64,000 nucleotides of DNA from JAAEPI01 sp964352625 (GCA_964352625.1 CAYGSD010000008.1:1-64000), one strand, 5' to 3'. Positions 8,855-17,747 are shown, counted from the first letter of the stretch. Numbers and translations: made by a program. The notes: generated by a model not told the origin, from the sequence alone.

Positions 8855-9784
8855 ATGTCTTCCGTCAAAATATTTTCAGGATCAGGATCAGAGGTATTAG
8901 CCAAGCAGATTGCGCATCATTATGGCAAACCGCTGGGAGAGTCGCAGAAACAAGTCTTTAGTGATGGCGAACTTGGTGTCTACTTCAATGAATCTGTCCG
9001 AGGTTGTGATGTGTTTCTTATCCAATCCACTCATTCTCCATCTGAGAATTTGATGGAATTGCTGCTCATGATAGATGCAGCAAGAAGAGCAAGCGCCAAA
9101 TATGTGACAGTTGTGGTTCCTTATTTTGGCTATGCTCGCCAGGACAGAAAAGACAAGCCGCGTGTGGCCATTGCGGCTAAGCTAGTAGCCAATTTGTTGC
9201 AAGCTGCCGGTGCAGATAGAATCATGACCTGCGACCTACATGCTGGTCAGATTCAGGGATTCTTTGACATTCCTGTTGATCACATGGATGGGTCGTATAT
9301 TTTCATCCCGTACATTCAGAATCTAAAATTGGAGAACCTAACCTTCGCATCGCCCGATGTAGGAGGCACAAAACGAACCATGGATTTCGCCAAGTATTTC
9401 CAGACGGATATGGTCATTTGCGACAAGCATAGAAAACGTGCGAACGAAATTGCCTCGATGCAAGTCATTGGAGACGTGGAAGGAAAAGATATTGTCCTTG
9501 TAGATGATTTGATTGACACAGCTGGTACATTGACCAAAGCTGCAGGGATTATCATGGACAAGGGAGCCAAATCAGTGAGAGCGGTGTGTACGCACCCTGT
9601 GCTTTCTGGCAAGGCCTATGAAAATATTGAGAATTCAAAACTTGAGGAATTGATTGTGACCGATTCTATTCCATTGAAAGGCGAGAGTTCTAAAATCAAA
9701 GTGCTCACCGTGGCAGATTTATTTGCGAAAGCAATTCGTAAAATCCACGATCACGAGTCTATCAGTTCATTATTTGTTAAGTAA
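8855..9784 (+). CDS. prs: Ribose-phosphate pyrophosphokinase (PRPP synthetase)
   Basis: 309 aa from the ATG at 8855, the normal family length. It makes 5-phosphoribosyl diphosphate from ribose 5-phosphate and ATP for purine, pyrimidine, histidine, tryptophan and NAD synthesis. Visible signatures are the N-terminal KIFSGSGSEVLA, FSDGE, the ATP-binding loop region YFGYARQDRK, the metal-binding CDLHAGQIQGFF and the PRPP-binding DDLIDTAGT. The frame extends upstream to a TTG at 8816, but that codon lies within the TACCTTTG promoter element, so the longer form is rejected. rplY follows after 30 bp and is probably cotranscribed. Confidence 0.98.
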   Translation: MSSVKIFSGSGSEVLAKQIAHHYGKPLGESQKQVFSDGELGVYFNESVRGCDVFLIQSTHSPSENLMELLLMIDAARRASAKYVTVVVPYFGYARQDRKDKPRVAIAAKLVANLLQAAGADRIMTCDLHAGQIQGFFDIPVDHMDGSYIFIPYIQNLKLENLTFASPDVGGTKRTMDFAKYFQTDMVICDKHRKRANEIASMQVIGDVEGKDIVLVDDLIDTAGTLTKAAGIIMDKGAKSVRAVCTHPVLSGKAYENIENSKLEELIVTDSIPLKGESSKIKVLTVADLFAKAIRKIHDHESISSLFVK

Positions 9785-9814
9785 TCATTTTTAATTTTTT
9801 AAATATTTCATTTT

Positions 9815-10459
9815 ATGAAAACCGTTGAGATTATAGGGTATAAAAGAGCAAATCTCGGCAAAACCGAATCGAAGCGTTTGCGCGAGGAAGGTATGGTGCC
9901 GTCAGTTCTTTATGGAGGAGACAAGCAAGTGCATTTCTATGCGCCAGCTATACTTTTCAGAGATGCCGTTTACACGTCAGATGCTCACTTTATTGAGCTA
10001 AACATCGAAGGAGAAATCCATCGTGCAATTTTGCAGGACATTCAGTTTCACCCGGTGAGTGAGGCGATTATCCATGCGGATTTCTTGGAAATTTTTGCTG
10101 GAAAACCAATCAAGATGACCGTTCCTGTACACATGGAAGGGCTTGCACCAGGTTTGCAGCAAGGAGGTACGCTGATCAAGAAGAGAAAATTCGTAGACAT
10201 CAAAGGATTGCCTAAAAACATGCCTGAGTATATCGTGGCGGATATTTCTAAGCTTGGACTCGGAGACTCTGTGAAAATTGGTGACTTGCCTGTTGGAGAA
10301 TTTGAGGTGTTGACTCCACCAAGGATTACAGTAGCGACTGTGGAAGTACCTAGAGCAATGCGTGGCAAAACTACCGAAGAGGAAGAAGCTGAAGCATTGG
10401 AAGCAGAAGGAGGAGAAGCTGCAGGTGGTGATGCACCAGCTGAAGGTGGAGAAGAATAA
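9815..10459 (+). CDS. rplY: 50S ribosomal protein L25/general stress protein Ctc
   Basis: 214 aa, the long TL5/Ctc form. An N-terminal 5S-rRNA-binding L25 domain (about 1-95, with RLREEGMVPSVLYGG) is followed by the C-terminal beta domain (about 96-185, VPVHMEGLAPGLQQGG). The last 30 residues are a Glu/Ala/Gly-rich acidic tail of the kind often seen in Bacteroidota L25. It binds 5S rRNA in the central protuberance of the large subunit. It follows prs, a common gene order; the frequently linked pth gene is not present here. Confidence 0.97.
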   Translation: MKTVEIIGYKRANLGKTESKRLREEGMVPSVLYGGDKQVHFYAPAILFRDAVYTSDAHFIELNIEGEIHRAILQDIQFHPVSEAIIHADFLEIFAGKPIKMTVPVHMEGLAPGLQQGGTLIKKRKFVDIKGLPKNMPEYIVADISKLGLGDSVKIGDLPVGEFEVLTPPRITVATVEVPRAMRGKTTEEEEAEALEAEGGEAAGGDAPAEGGEE

Positions 10460-10474
10460 GCTCCAAACTCTTAC

Positions 10475-10515
10475 AAAAAAAAAGGCTCCCCGATATGTCG
10501 GGGAGCCTTTTTTTA
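10475..10515. terminator. Bidirectional intrinsic terminator between rplY and the convergent hypothetical gene
   Basis: A 10-bp perfect stem GGCTCCCCGA (10484-10493) / TCGGGGAGCC (10498-10507) with a 4-nt loop is preceded by nine A and followed by eight T. It can therefore stop transcription from both sides. The stop codon of the minus-strand gene lies inside the T run (10513-10515). Confidence 0.93.
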
Positions 10516-10947
10516 TTGACTTTTTACTTCTGGAGGAAGATCGTGCAAGCAAATCCTCGGAACCCATCCATCGTCTTCAATTAACCCTCCTCTTGGGTTA
10601 GAACTCTGCCTGATCCATCTGACATTGGCAAAAACACTATCCTCGGAATATTTTAAAACAAACACTTTGTCTCCAACTCTAATTCGATCAAAACTTCCTC
10701 TTATTAACTCACCATTTTCGAATAGAGTTAATGATTCCCGAGCATCTCTCTCATAAAAATCCAATTTAGCTCTAACATTCATGCCGTCTGAATTTATGCA
10801 AAAGCAGTAAGCCGTGTCAATGGGTTCGAGTTTTATGAAATTCTGGTAGATGTAAGAACAAACTAAAATTATCGGAGCAAGAAGAAGTCCCATCAAGGCA
10901 AATCCAAAATTCAATTCCCAGTATGAATATTTTTTCTTCTTAGTCAC
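10513..10947 (-). CDS. Hypothetical membrane-anchored protein
   Basis: 144 aa. A basic N-terminus (MTKKKKYSYWE) precedes one membrane helix (about 14-36, GFALMGLLLAPIILVCSYIY), and the rest is a polar domain likely outside the cytoplasm. The domain has beta-rich features (GDKVFVLKYSEDSVFANVRW). I do not recognise a family. It lies 12 bp downstream of the NTP-pyrophosphohydrolase gene on the same strand and ends within the shared terminator, so it is the last gene of that transcription unit. Coding is supported by the terminator-coupled stop and a globular composition. Confidence 0.65.
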   Translation of the reverse strand: MTKKKKYSYWELNFGFALMGLLLAPIILVCSYIYQNFIKLEPIDTAYCFCINSDGMNVRAKLDFYERDARESLTLFENGELIRGSFDRIRVGDKVFVLKYSEDSVFANVRWIRQSSNPRGGLIEDDGWVPRICLHDLPPEVKSQ

Positions 10948-10959
10948 CTCGTTGAAGTT

Positions 10960-11430
10960 TTACACTTCCAACATCCCCTTCAAATCAGCCGGAGAATAGT
11001 TGATAGACTTGAGCGTCTTGTTGTCTCCTTCCCGGTACACGAGGAATTTCCCATCCTCTTCTTTGAAGTAGGCTTTGGTGCCGTCTTTTTTGAAATAATG
11101 CTCGATCGTAGCTTCCGCTTCTTCCTGACTAGTGCAGGCCTTACTCATGTTTGAGCGCTGTACTTCATTGAACAAGTCAGCGAATTTCTCTCCCAAGCCA
11201 AACTCCAACACCGCACCCGAAAGCACATACTGGATATCACAAAGCGCATCCGCGATTTCCACAATGTCTTTGTCCTCAATCGCCTCTTTCAGCTCATCCA
11301 GTTCCTCCGCAATCAGGGAAACCCGAAGTTCGCACCTCTCCTTTGCAGGTATCTGAGGATCAGAAAGAATCGGGTGTTTGAACGTACGATGGAAGTCAGC
11401 GACTTGATTAAGCGGATCTATTTGCTTCAT
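10960..11430 (-). CDS. All-alpha NTP pyrophosphohydrolase (MazG/PRA-PH-like)
   Basis: 156 aa. Helical motifs typical of the MazG-like/HisE-like superfamily are visible: the metal-binding EELDELKEAIEDKD (EExxE) and EIADALCDIQYVLSG (DxxxD-like). The C-terminal 50 residues (about 107-156) form a small extra domain (KAYFKEEDGKFLVYREGD). The family hydrolyses nucleoside triphosphates to monophosphate and pyrophosphate; the substrate here is unknown. Its start codon overlaps the stop of the 37-aa MetS-like gene by the ATGA pattern (11427-11430), so translation is coupled to the transporter genes. Confidence 0.82.
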   Translation of the reverse strand: MKQIDPLNQVADFHRTFKHPILSDPQIPAKERCELRVSLIAEELDELKEAIEDKDIVEIADALCDIQYVLSGAVLEFGLGEKFADLFNEVQRSNMSKACTSQEEAEATIEHYFKKDGTKAYFKEEDGKFLVYREGDNKTLKSINYSPADLKGMLEV

Positions 11431-11540
11431 GATTGGTTTTTAGTTTTTTCTTGCCTGAGAGCTATTGATAAAAAGTACAAGAAGCCGCCTACTACGACGG
11501 TCAAGATTATTACCATGCTGATGATCGAAAGCGTGCTCAT
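11427..11540 (-). CDS. MetS-like small subunit of a methionine/alanine NSS transporter (37 aa)
   Basis: A 37-aa reading frame with one membrane helix (MSTLSIISMVIILTVVVGGF...) and a short basic tail ending KTKNQS. Size, single helix and position just after a sodium-dependent NSS symporter match the MetS family, which is needed for activity of MetP-type transporters in actinobacteria. Start ATG (11540-11538) overlaps the transporter stop TGA and its own stop overlaps the next ATG, so all three genes form one coupled unit. It would be missed by length-filtered gene callers. Confidence 0.8.
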   Translation of the reverse strand: MSTLSIISMVIILTVVVGGFLYFLSIALRQEKTKNQS

Positions 11541-13039
11541 TGTTTTACAAATTTCTTATAGATGAAACCATTCAAAATAACTCCGAGAAGAATGACGATT
11601 CCCCATTGGGTGACTACAGATGCATTGCTGTACACATCAAAAAGATTCCAATTTCCTTGCTCGCTGAACCATGGATTCGCGCTGTAACCCTGCGACAGCC
11701 ACCAGATAATTAGGAAAACTGCCAAAGGAATACACAACCAAATACACAGTTTAAAAAACAATGCTGACACGCTCAGGTCAGAATCCACATCGACCAGTTC
11801 TGTCTTGAATTTCGCCGCACCGTAGCGCGCCACAGCAATCAAAATAAACAAACCTGACAGCATCAGACCAACTCCCCAAACCCAGTCCTGATTAGAGAAA
11901 AAGTCGAGCGACCAAGCCGAAGGAAAGCCGAAAGCAAGGAAAATGACGATGACCAAAACGAACGCTCGTTTTCGTGTGAGTCCAAGATCACCAAGGTTCC
12001 GCTGCAGCAATTCGATCATTGGTAGGAACGAACTAAACGCTGCAATAGAAAGAGCAAGGAAGAAGATGATCGCTAGTAATTCTCCTGCCGGTAATTGACT
12101 AAAAAGCATCGGGATGACCGTGAAAGTCAACGCTTGATTGCCTGCCTGAAGGTAGGCGATGGCTTCCCCTTCTGTGGCCGACAATGCGAATACTGCCGGT
12201 AGTATGGCCATTCCAGCGAGTAGCGACGCGGTGTTATTACCGAACGCCCCAATGAAGGTGTTAAGGGTTACGTCTTCATTGCTTCGTGAGTAAGATGATA
12301 TGGTCATCATCAGTCCCCAACCAGCACCGGTAGACCAAGCGGATTGTGAAATGGCTTCAATCCAGATTTTAGGATTTTGAAAATCTGTCCACCTGATCGC
12401 AAACATATACTCAAGACCTTTCACACCATTCTCCATGTTCAACACCACAATCACGATGATGATGAGTAGCACGAACAAACTTGGAATTAACAAACGATTT
12501 GCTTTCTCCAACCCGTCCTTAATTCCTCTTACAAGAAGGAGAACCCCAAGAACGACCACCGCGGCAAAAACAATTATTGTTATCCAATTGCCCGTGGACA
12601 TGCTTGTCCAGAAGGTGTTGAGGAATTCCGGGTCGGCAGCCAGCTTCTGATCCAACGATTCTCCACCGCTCCATACATCCACACCATTGGCGATGGAAAA
12701 TCCGAGATATCGAACGGCCCATGCCGTAACGACTGAATAGTAGAAGGCAATTCCCAACGTGCAAATCGTGATGAAGACACCCAGGAAGGTGTATTTCTTT
12801 CCGGCCAGTTGAGCGAAAGAGCCGATCACGCCGCTTTTAAATTTTTTACCGATGGCAAACTCAGAGAGCAGCAATGGAACTGACCAGATGAAAAGGAATA
12901 AAATCCAGAGTAAAATAAATGAACCGCCGTATTGTCCGGCTAATCGAGGAAACCGCCAGAGGTTCCCCGCTCCGATCGCCATTCCTAAAGAGGCAAGGAT
13001 AATCCCCCACCTGCTGCTAAACTGCTCCGTTTTTGACAT
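11537..13039 (-). CDS. Sodium-dependent transporter of the neurotransmitter:sodium symporter (NSS/SNF) family
   Basis: 500 aa with about 11-12 membrane helices. The first helix carries the family sodium/substrate-binding signature, GMAIGAGNLWRFP at about residues 19-31. It would bring an amino acid in with sodium. The MetS-like gene that follows points to methionine or alanine as substrate (MetP type), which is inference from context. It starts at an ATG at 13039 and its stop overlaps the small-subunit start. The upstream 217 bp holds a dispersed repeat, and no clear promoter was found. Confidence 0.95.
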   Translation of the reverse strand: MSKTEQFSSRWGIILASLGMAIGAGNLWRFPRLAGQYGGSFILLWILFLFIWSVPLLLSEFAIGKKFKSGVIGSFAQLAGKKYTFLGVFITICTLGIAFYYSVVTAWAVRYLGFSIANGVDVWSGGESLDQKLAADPEFLNTFWTSMSTGNWITIIVFAAVVVLGVLLLVRGIKDGLEKANRLLIPSLFVLLIIIVIVVLNMENGVKGLEYMFAIRWTDFQNPKIWIEAISQSAWSTGAGWGLMMTISSYSRSNEDVTLNTFIGAFGNNTASLLAGMAILPAVFALSATEGEAIAYLQAGNQALTFTVIPMLFSQLPAGELLAIIFFLALSIAAFSSFLPMIELLQRNLGDLGLTRKRAFVLVIVIFLAFGFPSAWSLDFFSNQDWVWGVGLMLSGLFILIAVARYGAAKFKTELVDVDSDLSVSALFFKLCIWLCIPLAVFLIIWWLSQGYSANPWFSEQGNWNLFDVYSNASVVTQWGIVILLGVILNGFIYKKFVKQ

Positions 13040-13127
13040 TAGGAGCTAAAATAGCGAAAGCAACATCAATTGAGGAATTAGCCAATCGACTTTATTTCGA
13101 TTCTCCTAAAGCCTACTAACGCCTTTG

Positions 13128-13210
13128 GTCATTTCGTAGCGAAGCGGAGAAATCTTCGGACCAGCAGGAAAATCCTGAATCAACTAATCAAAGATCCCTG
13201 CGGGATGACG
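13128..13210. repeat. Inverted pair of short dispersed repeats (REP-like)
   Basis: GTCATTTCG at 13128-13136 leads into an AGCGAAGCGGAGAAATCTTC segment. On the opposite strand, ending at 13210, is CGTCATCCCGCAGGGATC. Both resemble GTCATTCTGAGtgcAGCGAAG-like units found near 48.9, 58.9 and 61.1 kb in this window. Nothing else is seen in the intergenic stretch 13040-13256. Confidence 0.55.
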
Positions 13211-13256
13211 TTCTGGTTTCGAATATGGGACTTGGACGAATGGGTTCTCAAAACTA

Positions 13257-15371
13257 CTACCCTACAGATTTTCTAGCCAACTCGACAAGAAGCCTCAAAC
13301 CTTCTTTCAAGTATGGGTCTTCAGAAAGTCTCTCTTTGTTGTTGTCGTCGGTGAAATCTCCAGCGTTTAACTCCGCTGAAAGCTCTTCCTCTTCTTTTTG
13401 AGTATTCCTACGTTGTTCTAAGTTCAGCGAAACTGACTTGTTCGCTTGGTTCTTTTTCACTTCTTCTATTTCTCTCACCAGCTTCTTCAAGTCCTCGTCT
13501 TCATTCAAATGAAATCTGTAAAGCTCGTTGAGTTTGTTGATCACGTTCTGATCGATCTCATTGACAGGTTTGAACTGCGCCTGAAGAATTTCGTCCCAAG
13601 GAAGGGCATTCGGTTGGCTGCTCTCTCCGATTTCACTAGGCTCATACACTGAAGGGAAATGAACATCGGGAGATACACCCACGCGCTGAGTGGAATTTCC
13701 GGTCACTCGGTAAAACTTTGCCATGGTCATTTTCAGTTGACCCAGATCAATTTGATTTTCTTTCAAATACGTTCTCAACTCTCTCAACTCGGCAGCCGAA
13801 CGAGTGTCGCCACTTTGAGTATACGCCGAAATCATGCGATTCATTTGCCTTTCGAGCTGTGGTCCAAGGTCCACAATATTTTGAACAGTGCCCTTGCCGA
13901 AGGACGTCTCACCGAAGATGACGCCACGCTTATAATCCTGAATGGCTCCACTGAAAATCTCAGAAGCCGAAGCGCTGTATCTGTTGACCAATACAGAAAG
14001 TGGGCCTTTGTAGAACACATCCCCATTGTCAGGGTCATTGAGTTTATCCACTTGGTTTCTCATGTCACGAACCTGAACCATCGGCCCTTCGGGAATAAAA
14101 AGCCCCGATAACTCCACCGCCTCATCAAGTGATCCTCCACCATTGTACCGAAGATCGATCATCAACCCATCCATGCCCTGTGCTTCCAACTCGGTGATTA
14201 ATCGCTTCACATCACGGGTGGTGCTTTTGTAGTCTTTCACGCCCCTGTTTCTTTCTTCGAAATTGATGTAGAAACTAGGGATCGTAATTACACCGAGGTT
14301 GTAAGATTTGCCATTTTCCTTGATTGGGATGATCTCAGCTTTTGCTTCCTGCTCTTCCAATTTGATTTTGTCTCTAACCAAACGAAGTGTATCAGGAAGG
14401 GCGCTCGATCCAGCTGTTCCCTTCAGAATTTGCAATCGAACGACAGATCCCTTCGGTCCTCTAATCTTTCGCACCACGTCACTCAATCTCCATCCGATGA
14501 CATCCTCGAATTTTCCGTCATCGCCCTGTGCCACACCAATGATTTTATCCTCCGCCACAAGTCCCTTGCTTTTGTAAGCAGGACCACCCGGCACGATATC
14601 CGACACTACCGTATAATCAAGTTGCTGGCTAAGTCGTGCACCTATTCCTTCCAAAGACAGACTCATGTCGATTTCAAAATCCTCTGCTGCCATTGGTGAG
14701 AAATAATTCGTGTGAGGATCAAACCCTGTGGTGAAGGCATTCATGTACAGCTGAAAAACATCCTCGCTCGTGTACTGATATAGCGCACGCTCTACCCTTT
14801 TGTATCTATTGGTCAATGCCTCTGATATGTCGTTCCACTCTCGGCCAGCCAGTTTGTAAGTAAGCGCCTGATTCTTGATGATCTTTCTCCATAGCTCATT
14901 CTGCTCCTTCTCATTCTTTGGCCAGGGCTGCTTCGACCGGTCAAAATCGTAGTACTCCTCTTTCCCAAAATCAAACTCCTCCTCCAAAAGCTTGTAGACG
15001 AACTCCATTCGTTCTATGGCCTGCTCACGATAGGCAGTGAAAACCTTGAATCCAAAATCCAATTTGCCAGCAGGGATGTCCGTGTCCAAGTCGTACCGAT
15101 AGCCTTCAAATGCATCGACTTCTTTTTGAAGAAAGTACGCGCGGTTGTTATCCAGGTCATTGAAAAGATTGTCAAAGACTACTGACGATAGTGAATCATT
15201 AAAAGAGGTCTTGTTATAATGATAGCCCGACAGGAATTGATAGATCAAAATGGCTTCACGCGGGTGCTCCTGCTGTGGAGCTAAATCTGTGAGCGTAAGT
15301 TCTTTGGCATCTTGAGCGAGTGCTCCAACACTGATAACTAATGCCAACAAAATCAACTTCAATTTCTTCAT
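13257..15371 (-). CDS. Carboxy-terminal (tail-specific) processing protease, S41 family
   Basis: 704 aa with a signal peptide (about 1-19, ending at GALAQ), so periplasmic. An N-terminal helical domain is followed by a PDZ domain (about 235-330, LSLEGIGARLSQQ, DIVPGGPAYKSKGL) and the S41 protease core. The core carries SASASEIFSG near residue 465-472 (catalytic Ser) and FGKGTVQ about 25 residues later (catalytic Lys). A DUF3340-type C-terminal extension follows. The family degrades or trims proteins with non-polar C-termini. Length and order match Prc/Tsp homologues. It is transcribed away from the next gene and looks monocistronic. Confidence 0.95.
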   Translation of the reverse strand: MKKLKLILLALVISVGALAQDAKELTLTDLAPQQEHPREAILIYQFLSGYHYNKTSFNDSLSSVVFDNLFNDLDNNRAYFLQKEVDAFEGYRYDLDTDIPAGKLDFGFKVFTAYREQAIERMEFVYKLLEEEFDFGKEEYYDFDRSKQPWPKNEKEQNELWRKIIKNQALTYKLAGREWNDISEALTNRYKRVERALYQYTSEDVFQLYMNAFTTGFDPHTNYFSPMAAEDFEIDMSLSLEGIGARLSQQLDYTVVSDIVPGGPAYKSKGLVAEDKIIGVAQGDDGKFEDVIGWRLSDVVRKIRGPKGSVVRLQILKGTAGSSALPDTLRLVRDKIKLEEQEAKAEIIPIKENGKSYNLGVITIPSFYINFEERNRGVKDYKSTTRDVKRLITELEAQGMDGLMIDLRYNGGGSLDEAVELSGLFIPEGPMVQVRDMRNQVDKLNDPDNGDVFYKGPLSVLVNRYSASASEIFSGAIQDYKRGVIFGETSFGKGTVQNIVDLGPQLERQMNRMISAYTQSGDTRSAAELRELRTYLKENQIDLGQLKMTMAKFYRVTGNSTQRVGVSPDVHFPSVYEPSEIGESSQPNALPWDEILQAQFKPVNEIDQNVINKLNELYRFHLNEDEDLKKLVREIEEVKKNQANKSVSLNLEQRRNTQKEEEELSAELNAGDFTDDNNKERLSEDPYLKEGLRLLVELARKSVG

Positions 15372-15468
15372 ACTAATGGAGTGATAATTTCAATCTACAA
15401 CGCAATAACCATGCACCGGATTCTAAAAGTAAGGATTTTTTTATTAGCGGCAGAATTCGTTACTTGGA

Positions 15469-16065
15469 ATGATGGAAGAGAAATATCCTGTGTTTAGAAA
15501 CCTGATTCATGGAGGGAATAAAAAACTAGTCCTTCCTATTATCCTTACCTTTTTGCTGGGATTTAGTGGCCCCCTACTTAGCAGATATTTGCTGGTTGAT
15601 ATCTCTGGGCCATTCACGATTGCTTGGCTCATATTGTATCTAGCACGCTTTAAGGAAAAAGAACCTAAAACCATTCTGGATCGGATAAAACTGGTAATTA
15701 TTATATGCTTTACACTTATTTTCCTCGATGCTCGATATTTTCATTTTACCAACGAATTGTTGCTGGTTGCTGCTCCTACTTTGTTAATGCTCACTTATTA
15801 TTTTGACCGAATAATTGTAAAAATCATGAAACCTTTTGCTATAGTTCTAAACATACTTTTTTTCCTTGTGTCGATTTTTTTTATCGTTTTCGCTAATATC
15901 CAAACGAAATTGGCAAAAGAACATGAACAAATTTCCAATAGTCTGGCGGAAGAGGCTATGATACTCAAGGAACATGCTGAATTGGAAGCTGCATCTGCAC
16001 GAGCGGCTCAACTTGAAGCTGAGCGATTACTCTCCGAACTGGAAAAATGCCAAGAAGGAAAATGA
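15469..16065 (+). CDS. Hypothetical membrane protein with C-terminal coiled coil
   Basis: 198 aa. About five membrane helices are visible (residues about 20-43, 45-62, 70-87, 98-113 and 120-145). A charged alpha-helical tail (about 145-198, EHEQISNSLAEEA, LEAASARAAQLEAERLL) should lie in the cytoplasm as a coiled coil. I do not recognise a family. The stop overlaps the start of the downstream VOC gene (ATGA at 16062-16065), so the two are probably cotranslated. Two adjacent ATG codons (15469 and 15472) could both serve as start. Confidence 0.7.
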   Translation: MMEEKYPVFRNLIHGGNKKLVLPIILTFLLGFSGPLLSRYLLVDISGPFTIAWLILYLARFKEKEPKTILDRIKLVIIICFTLIFLDARYFHFTNELLLVAAPTLLMLTYYFDRIIVKIMKPFAIVLNILFFLVSIFFIVFANIQTKLAKEHEQISNSLAEEAMILKEHAELEAASARAAQLEAERLLSELEKCQEGK

Positions 16066-16457
16066 AAAATCGAGTAACAGGAATCGGGGGCATCTTTTTC
16101 AAGTGCCAAGACAAAGAAGCCATGAGAGAATGGTACAGCAAGCACTTAGGCATTCACACCGAATCTTGGGGTGGGCAGTTTGAATGGAGAGACAAGGACG
16201 ACCCGGAAAAAAAGTGCGTGACCGCATGGAGTCCTTTTGATGGCAAGTCGGATTACTTTCAGCCCAGCGAGAAGGAGTATATGTTCAACTACCGAGTTGA
16301 GAATCTGGTGGAGCTACTTGAAGAGCTTAAGAAAGAGGGCGTTCAGGTTATTGGTGAAATCGAAGAATTCGAATACGGGAAGTTCGGATGGATCATGGAT
16401 CCTGAAGGACGAAAGATCGAACTATGGGAGCCCATTGATGAGCCTTTTTTGAAGTAG
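16062..16457 (+). CDS. VOC family (glyoxalase/bleomycin-resistance fold) protein
   Basis: 131 aa. One pair of beta-alpha-beta-beta-beta modules is visible: GIFFKCQDKEAMREWYSKHLG at the front, YMFNYRVENLVELLEELKKEG in the middle and FGWIMDPEGRKIELWEP at the end. The final Glu and other positions usually bind a metal. Family members include lyases, dioxygenases and drug-binding proteins, so the reaction is unknown. The start at 16062 was chosen because it overlaps the upstream TGA; a frame beginning 15 nt earlier exists but has less contextual support. Confidence 0.85.
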   Translation: MKNRVTGIGGIFFKCQDKEAMREWYSKHLGIHTESWGGQFEWRDKDDPEKKCVTAWSPFDGKSDYFQPSEKEYMFNYRVENLVELLEELKKEGVQVIGEIEEFEYGKFGWIMDPEGRKIELWEPIDEPFLK

Positions 16458-16501
16458 AAAGAGTATTTTCTTATCTTCCATTCTTAACCCATTGAGCCAA
16501 T

Positions 16502-16849
16502 ATGAAAATTCACATCCAAGCTATCCAGTGTTTGCTCAACGATGAGTCCGACCAAGATGAAGCTTTTTTGAAGTATCAGGGCAAGCGCATCTGGCCAGAT
16601 CATGGCCGCTACCACAAAATGAATTCGAGCGAAAAGTGTGAGGTGAATGTCACGATTGAGCATGATCCATCGCATGACTTGGAAGTGGAGCTTTGGGACT
16701 GGGACTTGCTTTCCCGTAATGACCTCATTGGTACGTTCAGGATGCTGGTGAGTGCTGATGATTATGGCAAATTCTCAACAACACTTCAGCGCGCTAAGAG
16801 CACGGGCACAGCCAACTACATGCTTTACTGGGAGATTATTGAGGAGTAG
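16502..16849 (+). CDS. C2-domain-like small protein
   Basis: 115 aa, no signal peptide. The central DLEVELWDWDLLSRNDLIGTF segment (about residues 59-79) resembles the core of C2 domains, where Asp residues bind calcium (D-W-D and N-D here). The N-terminal IQAIQCLLNDESDQDEAFL also fits a first C2-like strand. C2 domains in bacteria are uncommon and the function is not known. It converges with the SGNH gene, with the two 3' ends overlapping by 14 bp. Confidence 0.6.
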   Translation: MKIHIQAIQCLLNDESDQDEAFLKYQGKRIWPDHGRYHKMNSSEKCEVNVTIEHDPSHDLEVELWDWDLLSRNDLIGTFRMLVSADDYGKFSTTLQRAKSTGTANYMLYWEIIEE

Positions 16850-17747
16850 TTGGTTCTACCCAATTGTATGACGAGCTAAACGTCGAATCATTCTCCAAGA
16901 TTGATTTCAAATAAAGGGTAGTTTGTTCAGCCCCGAGATACGCCAAATGATCATAGTCCAGATAGAAAGAATCAGGAAAGTCAACTCTGGTGAAATCCAA
17001 AACGGAATGCCCAGCTGTTGTAAGTTCCCCCTTCTTTTTTAGCCAAGAGTTCTTTGCCGACCCTGGTATCAGTTCTCGATAAGACGCATGCAGAGGTGCA
17101 GCAATCAGCGTCAATTCAAGGTTTTTCACATGGCATAAGTACACGATAGAATCCAAGTACTGGGGAGCGAATTCCGAATCTCCGACTAATGAATCTCCCT
17201 TGAAATAGTGCTTGTCAATGGTGTCTTCCACATCGGCATCATTTAGTCGAGTAGTTCTATTTCTGAATCCCCCCTCAATGACCTTCTTGCCCAAGTTGGG
17301 GTAGAGCATCATTTTCTCCACAAAGGAATGGTAGAATTTAGTTTCATTCAGCTTCACGTATTCCGGTAATTCAAGAGGGAATACCGGGTAGTATTTATCA
17401 AAAAATCCTTTGGTTCTATGAATAGTGAACCGGTCATCTTGATTGGCCGATAGGTTGTTGTAGGAAAACCCAAGAAGCACATGGTTCATTTGAGGATTGT
17501 CCGCCAGAATTCTTTTGAGTTTGTAGAAAGTGGCCACATAGGACTCAGCCCCGTCACACACATTCATCGCATTGGGTAAAAGCTCAGGATCCAGACTAGA
17601 CATCAAATGAGAATCACCAATAATTACCGTTGTAGCATCGAACCGAACAGGTCGAGATATATGATAGTAATTGATGGCAAAATTCACCCCCAGCCAAGCC
17701 AAAACGACCAGCACGAAAAGAAAGCAAGTGCGAAGAAATCTTTTCAT
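16836..17747 (-). CDS. SGNH-like protein partner of the MBOAT acyltransferase
   Basis: 303 aa starting at ATG 17747-17745. The start shares one base with the MBOAT stop (TGATG overlap), which decides against a frame that begins 90 nt upstream inside the MBOAT gene. An N-terminal membrane anchor (about 2-22, RFLRTCFLFVLVVLAWLGVNF) precedes a VIIGDSHLMSSLDP motif with the block-I Ser replaced by a GDSH arrangement, and a DYDHLAYLGAEQ motif near the C-terminus (Asp-His pair). This matches the DltD/AlgJ/DUF1574-like partners of MBOAT O-acyltransferases, which pass an acyl group to a periplasmic polysaccharide. The acceptor polymer is unknown. Confidence 0.8.
   Translation of the reverse strand: MKRFLRTCFLFVLVVLAWLGVNFAINYYHISRPVRFDATTVIIGDSHLMSSLDPELLPNAMNVCDGAESYVATFYKLKRILADNPQMNHVLLGFSYNNLSANQDDRFTIHRTKGFFDKYYPVFPLELPEYVKLNETKFYHSFVEKMMLYPNLGKKVIEGGFRNRTTRLNDADVEDTIDKHYFKGDSLVGDSEFAPQYLDSIVYLCHVKNLELTLIAAPLHASYRELIPGSAKNSWLKKKGELTTAGHSVLDFTRVDFPDSFYLDYDHLAYLGAEQTTLYLKSILENDSTFSSSYNWVEPTTPQ

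Noticed and set aside
9998..10567. Long antisense open frame opposite rplY and through the terminator
   Set aside because: The product is Phe/Ser-rich low-complexity sequence and crosses a strong terminator hairpin.
13040..13256. A tRNA or small RNA gene before the protease gene
   Set aside because: No cloverleaf or terminator found; the structure comes from the inverted repeat pair.
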